Source: an uncultured Caldilineaceae bacterium
GTDB taxonomy: Bacteria; Chloroflexota; Anaerolineae; Caldilineales; Caldilineaceae
Direction: 5' to 3'
DNA: 64,000 nucleotides
Assembly: GCA_951812725.1 (NCBI GenBank)
Contig: OX638330.1
Span: forward strand, 4,071,405 to 4,135,404
Shown here in pieces: positions 42,818 through 52,200 of the stretch (position 1 is its first letter; each line of letters starts with the position of its first letter). Below the pieces are notes generated by a model. The model was not told the origin of the DNA. It ran no database searches and was given only the letters and a program-made list of their open reading frames with translations. Made by a program: the position numbers and the translations under genes.

Positions 42818-45800
42818 TCAACGCGGCTTTCGCTTCTGGCCGCTGGTGACGCTGCTCACACGGTTCAGTTTTCCGGTGCGTTTACCGGCTGCTGATGGTG
42901 CGGAAGTCTTCCCGGCAGACGGCTTCGGTGTTGCGGCTGGCTCGTCCGACAGGCTCCCCTGCACAGACTGGTCCACCGAGTCAGCCGCGGGGCGCTTGTC
43001 CTTGGGCTGGGCATCCTTTCCGGGGCTCTTCGTCGGCGTTGCCTGGCGGGGCGTTGTTGCGCGCCGCGAAGCAGGCGCGGACTCTTTTGACTTTTTGGAA
43101 ATTGAGCGCTGGGCTGATGCGCTGTTGGTGTCGACCCGGGGAGTGGCTTCCTGCACGCCATTCCGGCGGGTTTTGCGGCGCTGTTTTGCGCTGCGCTTGG
43201 CGATTTCGCCGTTCGCCGGTTCTGCCGCGGCCGGCTTCGGAGCAGCCCCTTCACTGGTTGCGGAATTGCGTTTTCTGGTCGTTTCGCTGTCGAGCTTGCG
43301 CGACTTGCGCTGGGCGCGCGATTTGGCGGGCGCTGCAGAGGCGGGCCCGGCTGTTCGCTTCCTTTTTGCAGGGGCTTTCTTGCCATTCTTCTGGACCTCT
43401 TTTGCCGGAGGCGCGGCCTCGGTGTTCCCCAAGCCATTTGACTGTGGACCGAGCGGAGGCGGTTGGCCGTCCATGGCCGCCACGACAGGTGAGACAGCCT
43501 GTACGGCTACTACCGCGTCACTGCTGGCCAAGTCCACCTTGCGCGAGCCGATCGTGCTGCGTCCGCTGGACGGGATTTCGTCCATTCCAAGCGGTTTTGC
43601 CACGCCCCTTTGCGTCACAAAGGCCGCGAAGGTATGCTCCGGCGTCATCATGGCAGCGCCCACCAGATCGCCGGTGCGCTCGCTGAGCTTATGGGCGATG
43701 ATGCCGCCGCCACCGCGGCCCTGCAGGCTGAATTCGTTCATGCTCGTGCGTTTAACGTAGCCGGTGGAAGTAACGGTGAGCAGCTCGCCGTTGGGCGCGA
43801 CAGGCAGTGCGGCAACCACCTCATCGCCTTGTTTCAGGTTGATGCCTGCGACGCCGCGTGCTGCCGGACCCATCGCTCGCACTGTCTCCTCGGGGAAACG
43901 TATTGAGCGGCCCTGGCGGGTGATGAGCAGGACCTCGCCGTTGCCGGGCGTCACAAACGCGCAACTCAAACGGTCTTTGCCATTCACACTGATCACATCC
44001 TGAGCGACCACGGCCGCCTCCGTAAGATCGGAGAGTGTGATGCGCTTGACTGTTCCCTGGAGAGTGACCAGAAAGAGGAAGCCCTCAGTTGCTGCATTCG
44101 GCAGCGCCACCATTGAGGCGATCGTGTCCCGCCGGCTGAAATCGGTCAGGTCGGCCAGATGCCTGCGCCCCTCTTGGGGAAGTTCGTGGACCCCCAGGCG
44201 GAGGCAGCGCCCGGCGGCGGCGAAGAAGAATAGCTGATCGCGCGTGTTGGCGGTGAGCAGGGTCGCGGCGGCGTTTTGGGCAGCCTGGCGCAGGCTGGCA
44301 CGGCTGATACCGGCGAAATCCAGGCGCCGCAAGGAGCCCTTGGCGCCAAGCGCAACCCAGACGCGCCGGTCCGGCAGCAGATCGGTAGCCGTAAGGGTGC
44401 CTTGGGGGCGTTCGACGATCTGCGTGCGGCGGCGGTCGGCGTGTTGTTGGCGCAGAGCGAGGAGTTCATCGCGGATGACGCCGAGAATCTTGCCGGCGTC
44501 GGACAGCAGATCTTCCAGGTAAGTGATTAACTGTTGTAGTTCTTTATGTTCGTCCTGGAGCTGTCTGCGCTCGAGCGCGGTCAGTCGTCGCAGGGGCATA
44601 TCCAGAATCGCCTGTGCCTGCACCTGTGTGAAGCCGAACTCGCGCATCAGGTTGGTGCGCGCCGTGTCGACGCGCTGGCTGCGGCGAATCGTCCGGATGA
44701 CTTCGTCGAGGATGTCGAGCGCCTTGAGGAGACCCTCGACGATATGTGATCTGGCCCTTGCCTTGGCCAGGTCGAATTGCGAGCGGCGACGAATGATTTC
44801 CTGGCGGTGTTCGATAAAGAGACGCAGGATGCGCTTGAGGGTGAGGGTGACGGGCTCGCCATTGACGAGAGCCAGCAGCGACATGCCGAATGTCTGCTGC
44901 ATTGGTGTGAGCCGGAGCAGGCGCGCGAGCACGGTCTTGGGCTCCACGTTGCGTGTAAGCTCGATGACGATGCGCATGCCGGTGCGATCGCTCTCGTCCC
45001 GCAGGTCGGTGATACCATCGATCTTGCCATCGCGTACGAGTAGGGCGATGCGCTCGAGAAGATTTGTCTTGTTCGTCTGATAGGGAAGGTCGGTCACGAC
45101 GATACGACTGCGATTGCGGCTCATCTCTTCGAAATGGGCCTTGGCCTGCATGATCAGCCGCGCCCTGCCGGTGGCATATCCCTGGGAGATGGCATCGATT
45201 TCCTCTTCGCCCTTGGTGCCTTGGCGATAGCGGAAGAGGATGCCGCCGGTGGGAAAGTCCGGCCCTTTAATGAATTGCAGAAGGTCGTTAACGCCGACTT
45301 CGTCAATTTTGTCCCATTGATCGATGAGATAGACGGTGGCGTCGACGACTTCGGCAAGATTGTGAGGTGGGATATTGGTTGCCATGCCCACGGCGATGCC
45401 GTTGGCGCCATTGATCAAAAGGTTGGGCAGCGCGGCCGGCAGGATGGCCGGTTCCTTGAGCGTAGTATCAAAGTTATCGTTCCAGTCGATCGTATCTTTT
45501 TCGATGTCGGCCAGCATCAGGTCGCTGATGGTTGCCAGACGCGCTTCGGTATAGCGCATAGCGGCAGCGTTGTCGCCGTCGATGGAGCCGAAGTTGCCCT
45601 GGCCGTCGACTAGCGGGTAGCGCAGACTGAACTCCTGGGCCATGCGCACCATGGCGTCATAGACGGAGGTATCGTTGTGGGGATGATATTTGCCCAGAAC
45701 TTCGCCGACGATACGGGCGCTTTTTTTGTAGGGCTTGTTGCTGGACAGGCCCATATCGTGCATGGCATAGAGGATACGACGATGCACCGGTTTGAGGCCG

Positions 45801-45907
45801 TCGCGCACATCGGGCAAAGCGCGGGCGACGATAACGCTCATGGCATAGTCAAGATATGCCGCGTTCATCTCGGTGGTGATATCAATCTCGCGGACAGTTC
45901 CTATCAT
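42818..45907 (-). CDS. gyrA: DNA gyrase subunit A with a long basic C-terminal tail
   Basis: The DNA-cleaving subunit of gyrase, 1,029 residues against about 820-880 usual. The breakage-reunion domain includes DGLKPVHRRILYAM and catalytic Tyr119 in AMRYTEARL. The quinolone pocket reads HPHNDTSVYDAM. A beta-pinwheel C-terminal domain (about 500-810) contains the GyrA-box-like QGRGGGG. The last about 210 residues are low-complexity Ala/Lys/Arg/Ser/Pro, like a histone tail. The GyrA/ParC choice is by box-like motif and not certain. gyrB is not adjacent. The last about 120 codons are duplicated at 37453. Confidence 0.92.
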   Translation of the reverse strand: MIGTVREIDITTEMNAAYLDYAMSVIVARALPDVRDGLKPVHRRILYAMHDMGLSSNKPYKKSARIVGEVLGKYHPHNDTSVYDAMVRMAQEFSLRYPLVDGQGNFGSIDGDNAAAMRYTEARLATISDLMLADIEKDTIDWNDNFDTTLKEPAILPAALPNLLINGANGIAVGMATNIPPHNLAEVVDATVYLIDQWDKIDEVGVNDLLQFIKGPDFPTGGILFRYRQGTKGEEEIDAISQGYATGRARLIMQAKAHFEEMSRNRSRIVVTDLPYQTNKTNLLERIALLVRDGKIDGITDLRDESDRTGMRIVIELTRNVEPKTVLARLLRLTPMQQTFGMSLLALVNGEPVTLTLKRILRLFIEHRQEIIRRRSQFDLAKARARSHIVEGLLKALDILDEVIRTIRRSQRVDTARTNLMREFGFTQVQAQAILDMPLRRLTALERRQLQDEHKELQQLITYLEDLLSDAGKILGVIRDELLALRQQHADRRRTQIVERPQGTLTATDLLPDRRVWVALGAKGSLRRLDFAGISRASLRQAAQNAAATLLTANTRDQLFFFAAAGRCLRLGVHELPQEGRRHLADLTDFSRRDTIASMVALPNAATEGFLFLVTLQGTVKRITLSDLTEAAVVAQDVISVNGKDRLSCAFVTPGNGEVLLITRQGRSIRFPEETVRAMGPAARGVAGINLKQGDEVVAALPVAPNGELLTVTSTGYVKRTSMNEFSLQGRGGGGIIAHKLSERTGDLVGAAMMTPEHTFAAFVTQRGVAKPLGMDEIPSSGRSTIGSRKVDLASSDAVVAVQAVSPVVAAMDGQPPPLGPQSNGLGNTEAAPPAKEVQKNGKKAPAKRKRTAGPASAAPAKSRAQRKSRKLDSETTRKRNSATSEGAAPKPAAAEPANGEIAKRSAKQRRKTRRNGVQEATPRVDTNSASAQRSISKKSKESAPASRRATTPRQATPTKSPGKDAQPKDKRPAADSVDQSVQGSLSDEPAATPKPSAGKTSAPSAAGKRTGKLNRVSSVTSGQKRKPR

Positions 45908-45916
45908 TTTGCTCGT

Positions 45917-46185
45917 TTACTCGTAGATCTGGGCGCCCAGGTGTTTACTAAGCGCGGCGGCGATTCGGGCCAAGACGGACGCAAAGGCAGGTTTGTGTCC
46001 TCGCTGGATCTCGGATAACCAGCTGACACTGATTCCTGTGCATTTGGGAAAGACTGCGCAGCGTCATACTGAGTTCGCTATTGAGAGCGCTACCGTTTGG
46101 CAATATGCGCGCGAAATTCGGAATATTGAACTGCCAGCCTGCTCTCCAGTTGGGTATGGTGGTTGAGCAGTGCCTGATACTCCAT
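45917..46185 (-). pseudogene. Decayed XRE-type regulator
   Basis: On the minus strand, ATG 46185 opens MEYQALLNHHTQLESRLAVQ and stops at TAG after about 31 codons. Further on, in another frame, SVSWLSEIQRGHKPAFASVL and ARIAAALSKHLGAQIYE end at TAA 45917, the recognition-helix half of an XRE-family HTH. Frameshift and stop together mark a remnant. The rest of the gyrA-uvrB gap (to 46389) has no gene. Confidence 0.5.
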
Positions 46186-46389
46186 TCGGCTTTCGTTTCA
46201 TTGTCTCCATAAAAAATGTTCTCACAGGGCGGAAATCCCGTCAAGGGAGGCGGCGGCAGTTGTCCCTGGTGGGAGGACGGCCTGTTTCTATTTGTCGACG
46301 AATGTCTGTGTCAGGGGTGGACGAAATGATTTGAAGACGCGTACTTCACGTTCCTATCAGTCCCTCCTTCACCTGAAACGCAGCTCCGT

Positions 46390-48414
46390 TCACACTCTCT
46401 CCAGTTTCAGCGCTTGTCGGAGTTCGATCACCTCGTCGCGCAGGGAGGCTGCGCGTTCGAACTCCAGCTTCTGGGCCGCTTCCTGCATCTCTTCTTCGAG
46501 CGCGGTGATCTTCTTGACCAGCTCATCCGGGGATAGGGCAGGCAGGTAGACCGCACGGGCGTCGTCACCGCTCTCGACGCTGTAGTCGGCCTGGTCTTCG
46601 GCCATGACCTTCATGCGGTCGGTGAGGTCACGGATGCTCTTGACGATGCTGCGGGGTTCTATGCCGTGGTCCCGGTTGTGGGCCTCCTGAATGTGACGGC
46701 GGCGAGTTGTCTCGCCGATAGCGTTCTCCATCGCTTCAGTCATCCTATCGGCGTAGAGAATAGCGCGCCCCTCCACATGCCGGGCGGCGCGGCCCATGGT
46801 CTGAATCAGGGATGACTGGCTGCGCAGGAAGCCCTGTTTGTCGGCGTCGAGAATCGCGACCAGCGTAACTTCCGGCAAGTCGAGCCCCTCGCGCAGCAGG
46901 TTGATGCCGACAACCACGTCGTAGACGCCCAGGCGAAGGTCACGCAGGATCTCGACGCGTTCCAGGGTATCGATTTCGCTGTGGAGATACTGGACTTTCA
47001 CGCCCAGATCGGCCAGATATTCGGCCAGGTCTTCGGACATACGTTTCGTGAGCGTGGTAATCAAGGCGCGCTGACCGATGGCGACGCGTCGATGCACTTC
47101 CTGCAACAGGTCTTCGATCTGTCCTTCTGTCGGCCGCACTTCGACGATCGGATCCAAGAGGCCGGTAGGGCGAATGATCTGCTCCACCACCTGTTCAGCG
47201 TGACTGAATTCATATTCGGCCGGCGTGGCGCTGACGTAGATCGACTGCTGCGCGACTTCGGCAAACTCATCGAAAGTCAGCGGGCGGTTGTCCAAAGCGC
47301 TGGGGAGCCGGAAACCATGCGAAACCAGCACCTCTTTGCGAGAGCGGTCGCCGGCGTACATGCCCCGGATCTGGGGGATGGTCATGTGGCTTTCGTCGAT
47401 AAATACGAGCCAGTCGGCCGGAAAGTAGTCAAGCAGAGTCCAGGGACGGCTGCCGGGAGGGCGGCGCGCCAGGTGGCGGCTATAGTTTTCGACGCCATTG
47501 CAATAGCCGATCTCTTGCAGCATCTCTAAGTCGTAACGGGTACGCTGGCCAATGCGCTGGGCCTCCAGGAGCATGCCCTGGCTTTCCAGGAAAGTGGTCT
47601 GCTGCTTGAGCTCTTCTTCGATGTCGACGATGGCTTCCCGGACTTGATCCTGATGGGTGATGAAATGCTTGGCCGGGAAGATTTCCACTTCGGGGTGGTC
47701 GTCCAGGACTTCGCCGGTGAGTGTATCGATTTCGCTGATGCGTTCGATCTCATCGCCCCAGAAGCTGACGCGCAGGGCGTTGTCGCTATAGGCCGGCTGC
47801 ACCTCCAGGACATCGCCGCGAACACGGAATTTCGCCCGCTGCAGGGCAGTGTCGTTGCGCTCGTAGAAGATGTCGACCAGGTGGCGCAAGACCTGATTGC
47901 GGCGGACCATCTCGCCTACGGACAGTTTCAGGGCCACCTGTCCATAGTCCTGGGGGCTGCCGAGGCCGTAGATGCAGGAGACCGAAGCGACGATTAAGAC
48001 ATCCTGCCGGCTGAAGAGGGCGCTGGTAGCAGCCAGACGGAGACGTTCGATCTCTTCGTTGACCTGGGCATCCTTTTCAATGTAGGTGTCGCTGCGGGGT
48101 ATATAGGCCTCAGGCTGGTAATAGTCGTAGTAGGAGACGAAATACTCGACCATATTATTGGGGAGAAACTCGCGGAACTCGCTGTAGAGTTGCGCGGCCA
48201 GTGTTTTATTGTGGGCGATAACCAGGGTCGGCTTCTGAATCATTTCGACGACCTTGGCCATCGTGTAAGTTTTGCCGCTACCGGTGACGCCAAGCAGCAC
48301 CTGGTGCTGCATCCCGGCATCAACGCCGGCGGCAAGTTTGGCGAGGGCCTGGGGCTGATCGCCCATTGGTTGAAAGTCGCTGACTACCTGAAATGGCGGC
48401 ATTTCCGGCTCCAT
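46390..48414 (-). CDS. uvrB: Excinuclease ABC subunit B
   Basis: The DNA damage-verifying helicase-like subunit of nucleotide excision repair, 674 residues, full length. Walker A is GVTGSGKTYT; the beta-hairpin that inserts into DNA carries YYDYYQPEAYIP; helicase motifs include ESHMTIPQIRGMY and GINLLREGLDLPEV; the C-terminal UVR coiled coil is DELVKKITALEEEMQEAAQK, then LEFERAASLRDEVIEL. An ATG at 48402 preceded by GGAG is an alternative start that would remove four residues. A LexA-type palindrome lies about 200 bases upstream, consistent with SOS control. Confidence 0.95.
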   Translation of the reverse strand: MEPEMPPFQVVSDFQPMGDQPQALAKLAAGVDAGMQHQVLLGVTGSGKTYTMAKVVEMIQKPTLVIAHNKTLAAQLYSEFREFLPNNMVEYFVSYYDYYQPEAYIPRSDTYIEKDAQVNEEIERLRLAATSALFSRQDVLIVASVSCIYGLGSPQDYGQVALKLSVGEMVRRNQVLRHLVDIFYERNDTALQRAKFRVRGDVLEVQPAYSDNALRVSFWGDEIERISEIDTLTGEVLDDHPEVEIFPAKHFITHQDQVREAIVDIEEELKQQTTFLESQGMLLEAQRIGQRTRYDLEMLQEIGYCNGVENYSRHLARRPPGSRPWTLLDYFPADWLVFIDESHMTIPQIRGMYAGDRSRKEVLVSHGFRLPSALDNRPLTFDEFAEVAQQSIYVSATPAEYEFSHAEQVVEQIIRPTGLLDPIVEVRPTEGQIEDLLQEVHRRVAIGQRALITTLTKRMSEDLAEYLADLGVKVQYLHSEIDTLERVEILRDLRLGVYDVVVGINLLREGLDLPEVTLVAILDADKQGFLRSQSSLIQTMGRAARHVEGRAILYADRMTEAMENAIGETTRRRHIQEAHNRDHGIEPRSIVKSIRDLTDRMKVMAEDQADYSVESGDDARAVYLPALSPDELVKKITALEEEMQEAAQKLEFERAASLRDEVIELRQALKLERV

Positions 48415-48611
48415 AGATCTGATGCAAATGTACTTCGTGAATCAGCTTCACCGTCTTCCACAAGGGCTAGAGACTTTCGGCGCGGCCCGTGTGCGTGTCA
48501 TACGGGGAGTCCTACTATCATACATAATTTGCGCTCTTAGCGCATGCCGAGAGGCTGCCTGACGGTGATTGAACAAGGTTCTGATTTCATTAGCGGAGAG
48601 TTCGAGTGTAT

Positions 48612-48625
48612 CGAACTTTTGTTCG
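48612..48625. promoter_or_regulatory. LexA/SOS-box candidate upstream of uvrB
   Basis: CGAACTTTTGTTCG is a perfect palindrome of the GAAC-N4-GTTC type used by Gram-positive LexA (DinR). A looser GAAC-N3-GTTC lies at 48571-48581. The region 48626-48927 shows no gene. Confidence 0.5.
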
Positions 48626-48927
48626 CGTCTCTTGATCGATTATAGCTGCTTTATCCGAATCTGTCCAGCATATGGGAACTGCAGGGTGCATCCCAGATTT
48701 GTTGACAGCCGCTGTCTGAATCAAGAATAGTCAGTTCTTCATTTCTTGTGACCCCACCCGTACAAGGAACTCAGATAGGGGAATGGACAGGACTGTTGTA
48801 GCACAGTTTTAATGCCATCAGCCCTCTTTTTTGGCGCCATGCTGACCCAGGCCTTCACCGCTGGCACCTCTCAGGCTTTCTTCGAAACGTTGTAGGTTGG
48901 CGGCAGGCGTACTGCCGGACAGGCGCA

Positions 48928-49036
48928 CCGCTGAGAAGGAGGCGCACCGGTCGGTGAGAGATGGTTTTGGAGGGGGGCGTTGCGGGGGCGCAGCCCCTGC
49001 ACAAGGGAGGCCGCTTGCGGCCGACCGCCCATATAC
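48928..49036. repeat. Dispersed structured repeat, copy C
   Basis: Matches copies at 6138 and 21385. The GGGGC-GCA-GCCCC hairpin is unchanged. The second hairpin is GGCCGC-TT-GCGGCC (49009-49022), again a different but fully paired stem. The copy ends in GACCGCCCATAT. Confidence 0.75.
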
Positions 49037-49199
49037 CAGAATGAAGGAGCTGGAGATCCCTTCGCTGGACCCGGCAAGGTCGCGAACTGATTGTGAGTAA
49101 GACATTGCGGATTTTCTGGGCCTGCGAAATAGGGCGCTACGAATCGACACAACAATATGGGATGCACCGGGAAGTGCACGGAGATGCCGGAATTGGCCA

Positions 49200-49228
49200 T
49201 TCCGACAGTTGCGCTGATCGTGTATAAT
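49200..49228 (+). promoter_or_regulatory. Promoter of the GH3-like gene, leaderless arrangement
   Basis: A perfect TATAAT (49223-49228) has only 8 bases between it and ATG 49237, so transcription would start at or beside the A of the start codon. The -35 (TTCCGA, 17 bases upstream) is weak. No ribosome site exists upstream of the ATG. Confidence 0.5.
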
Positions 49229-49236
49229 CGAAACTG

Positions 49237-52200
49237 ATGAGAGGATTCCGTTGTCGGCAGGGAAGAGATCGAAAGAGGTTTCACGGAAGGGACGGCGCCC
49301 GGCTGTGCGCGTTTGCGCTGGCTACTGCGCTGCTTACAGCCGCGTTGCTGGGAATCGACATTGGCGCTGGCCTGCCGCATGTGAAACTGGCTGCCGCCCA
49401 AGAGGCGGCCACGTCTACGCCCATTGCGCAAGACACTGAAACGACCGGGGCGGCAGAACAGCAGGAGACAACAGGCACGGCGACCCGTACGGCCCAGGAG
49501 CTGCTGGAGTCAATTCGCGCGACCGCAACTGCAGGTGCTGAACTGACGGTGACAGCGGAGGCGGAGGCAACGAACCTGGCCCTCACGCCAACGGTAACGC
49601 CAACGCCCTTGCCCACGCACACACATACGCCGACTCCTACACCCACTCCCTCACCCACACCTACACCTGGCCCGGATGAGATTCTGGAAGCTCGCATCGA
49701 CAATTTGATCGCCGGAATGGGCGTCGCGGATAAAGTAGGTCAACTGTTTATTGTTACCTTTCAGGGCAACGACATAGGACCGAGAAGCGACGTCGCCGAG
49801 CTGATTGAAGAGTACCGGGTCGGCGGGGTGGTGCTCAGCCCCAGAAACCGCAACTTCAGCAACTACAGCGAAACAACTCCGGAAGACGTCGCGCGACTTA
49901 CGAATCAGTTGCAGGCATTGGCGTATGGCACATATCTCTCGCCGGCGGAGGCGCTGAACGTGAAAGAGGGCGGGCCGGCCATCCCAGGCGTTTTGCAGTC
50001 CGGTCTGGAACAGAGGTTGCCGCTGGAGCTTCCGTTGCTGATAGGTGTCGAACAAGGAGGCGACGGTTTACCGGAAACGGCGCTGCGGTCCGGATTCACC
50101 ACTATTCCGCCACAGATGGCGCTGGGCGCCACCTGGAATCCGGAACTGGTGGGGGAGGTCGGGGCAGTCCATGGCCGCGAGATGCGGAGCGTAGGTGTGA
50201 ATCTGTTGCTGGGGCCGGCGCTAGACGTGATTGAACAGCCGCGGCCGGATCTGGTGACAGGATTGGGGCTGCACACATTTGGAGGTGAACCATTCTGGGT
50301 TGGCCGAATGGGTCAGGCTTATGTATCCGGCATTCACCGCGGCAGCGGCGGCCGCGTCGCCACTGTGACCGGACATTTCCCGGGTCTGGGGGGTACGGAC
50401 CGACGGCCGGATGAGGAGATTTCGACGATACAAAAGAGTTTGCAGGAGCTCCAGCGTATCGAACTGCCGCCGTTTGCCGCGGTCACTGAGCGCCCCTCTG
50501 CGATTTTGCGCGTGGATGGGGCGACGACCTCTACCGAGGCGCTGATGTCGGGTCATATTCGCTTCAGCAGTTTCCAAGGAAGCCGCGAGCGCACGCCGCC
50601 TATCAGTTTGGCGCAGGAGTTGGGCATTCTGTTGGAGTTGAACGAGTTTGCGCCTTGGAGGGCGCAGGGGGGCATCCTGATGAGCGACGCGCTGGGCGTA
50701 ATGGCCGTGCGCCGCTACTATGACCCGCCCTTGCAAGAGTTTCCGCGGAGGCGAATTGCCCTCGACGCGTTTACGGCAGGTAACGACCTGCTCTATCTGG
50801 CAGATTTCTCTCTGACTGACAGCTGGCTGGATGAAAGGGCCAACATCAAAGAGACGATCATCTTCTTTCGCGAGCGCTACACGAACGATGCCGAGTTTGC
50901 CGCGCGTGTGGATGCCTCGTTGCGAAGGATTCTGCGCCTGAAACTGCGGCTGTACGATCCTGTCACAGTGGAAGATATGACGACAAATGGGTACCCGTCC
51001 CGCGATGAACCGATTGAGATCGACATTGCAGATGTTGTGGTGGGGCCGAATGACCTGGAGGAGGGATTCAGTCCTGAACATCAGAGAGAGGCGCAGATGT
51101 TGCTGGATCAGGTCGCCAGCGAGGCGCTGACGATCTTTTTCCCGGATTCCCCGGGGCTGGCGGATCAGTTACCTGCGCCACCGGGGGAAGACGAGGACAT
51201 ATTGATCTTCACCGATAGCCGCATATTTCACGAGTGCGTTGGCTGCCCGGCGGTGCCCGCGGTCGCGCCGGCTGCACTGGAAGAGATAATGTTGCGGCTT
51301 TACGGGCCGGAGGCGACCAACCAGTTGCGAACTGAGCAGATTCGCAGCCGCACGTTTGCAGAGTTGAACTCTCTGCTCAACGGCACGGCCGAGCAGTCGG
51401 TTGCAAATGCGCTGGAGGCGGAGATCCTGAACGCAAGCTGGCTGATTTTTGCCATGCTTGACGTGGACGTAGCGAACTACGACAGCAGCGATGCGGTCAA
51501 GCGTTTTCTGCGTCAGCGCAGTGACCGTTTACCGGGGAGCAAACTGGTCGTGCTGGCCCTCAACGAACCTTACTTTTTCGATTCGACCGAGATTGGCAAG
51601 ATGACCGCCTTCCTGGGGGTCTACTCCAAGACCCAGCCATTTTTGGAAGCGGCAGTGCGCGCATTGTTCCGCGCCCAAACGGTGAGCGGCGCGCCTCCGG
51701 TCAGCGTGCCGGGCACTCGCTTCAGTAATTTGGTCGAACGGCTGGAGCCGGACCCGAACCAACGCATTGGCCTGACTCTCCTGAACGAGGACATCATCAT
51801 CGAAGAAGGGGAAGGGGACGAGGTGGTTGTTACGCAGACCGATCTTTCGCTGGGAGACAGCCTGGAACTGCAGGCCGGCCCGATTCTGGATCGCAACGGG
51901 AATACGGTCCCTGATGGAACACCGGTGAACTTTCGATTGATCTATGAAGGCGAAGAGCTTGCAATCCAGTCCAGTCCTGTCGCGACTCGCGGCGGACTCG
52001 CCCGCAAATCTGTACTCCTGGAGAGAACGGGCGCGCTGTTGATCGCGGTTAACAGCGTCGAGGCCAGCTCCAGCACCGAGATTCGGGTGCGTATTGCGGA
52101 CCCGGATGTTGCATCGGATAGAACGCAGATAGTGGTCACCAACCCGGAACGAGTTGTCACGCCACCGTCTACACAAGCGTCTTTGCCAACAGCAGAGGCG

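Larger units (their letters stand above)
38437..43210. repeat. Segmental duplication, unit 2
   Basis: Second copy of the unit at 33172-37817: anti-sigma 3' remnant, spacer, promoter, leader, LRR gene 2, terminator and the 3' end of intact gyrA. The right boundary inside gyrA is estimated from where homology to the tail fragment ends. Confidence 0.85.

Noticed and set aside
33172..43210. Transposon or integron as the cause of the duplicated LRR units
   Set aside because: No transposase, integrase, terminal inverted repeats or target-site duplications were seen at any boundary.
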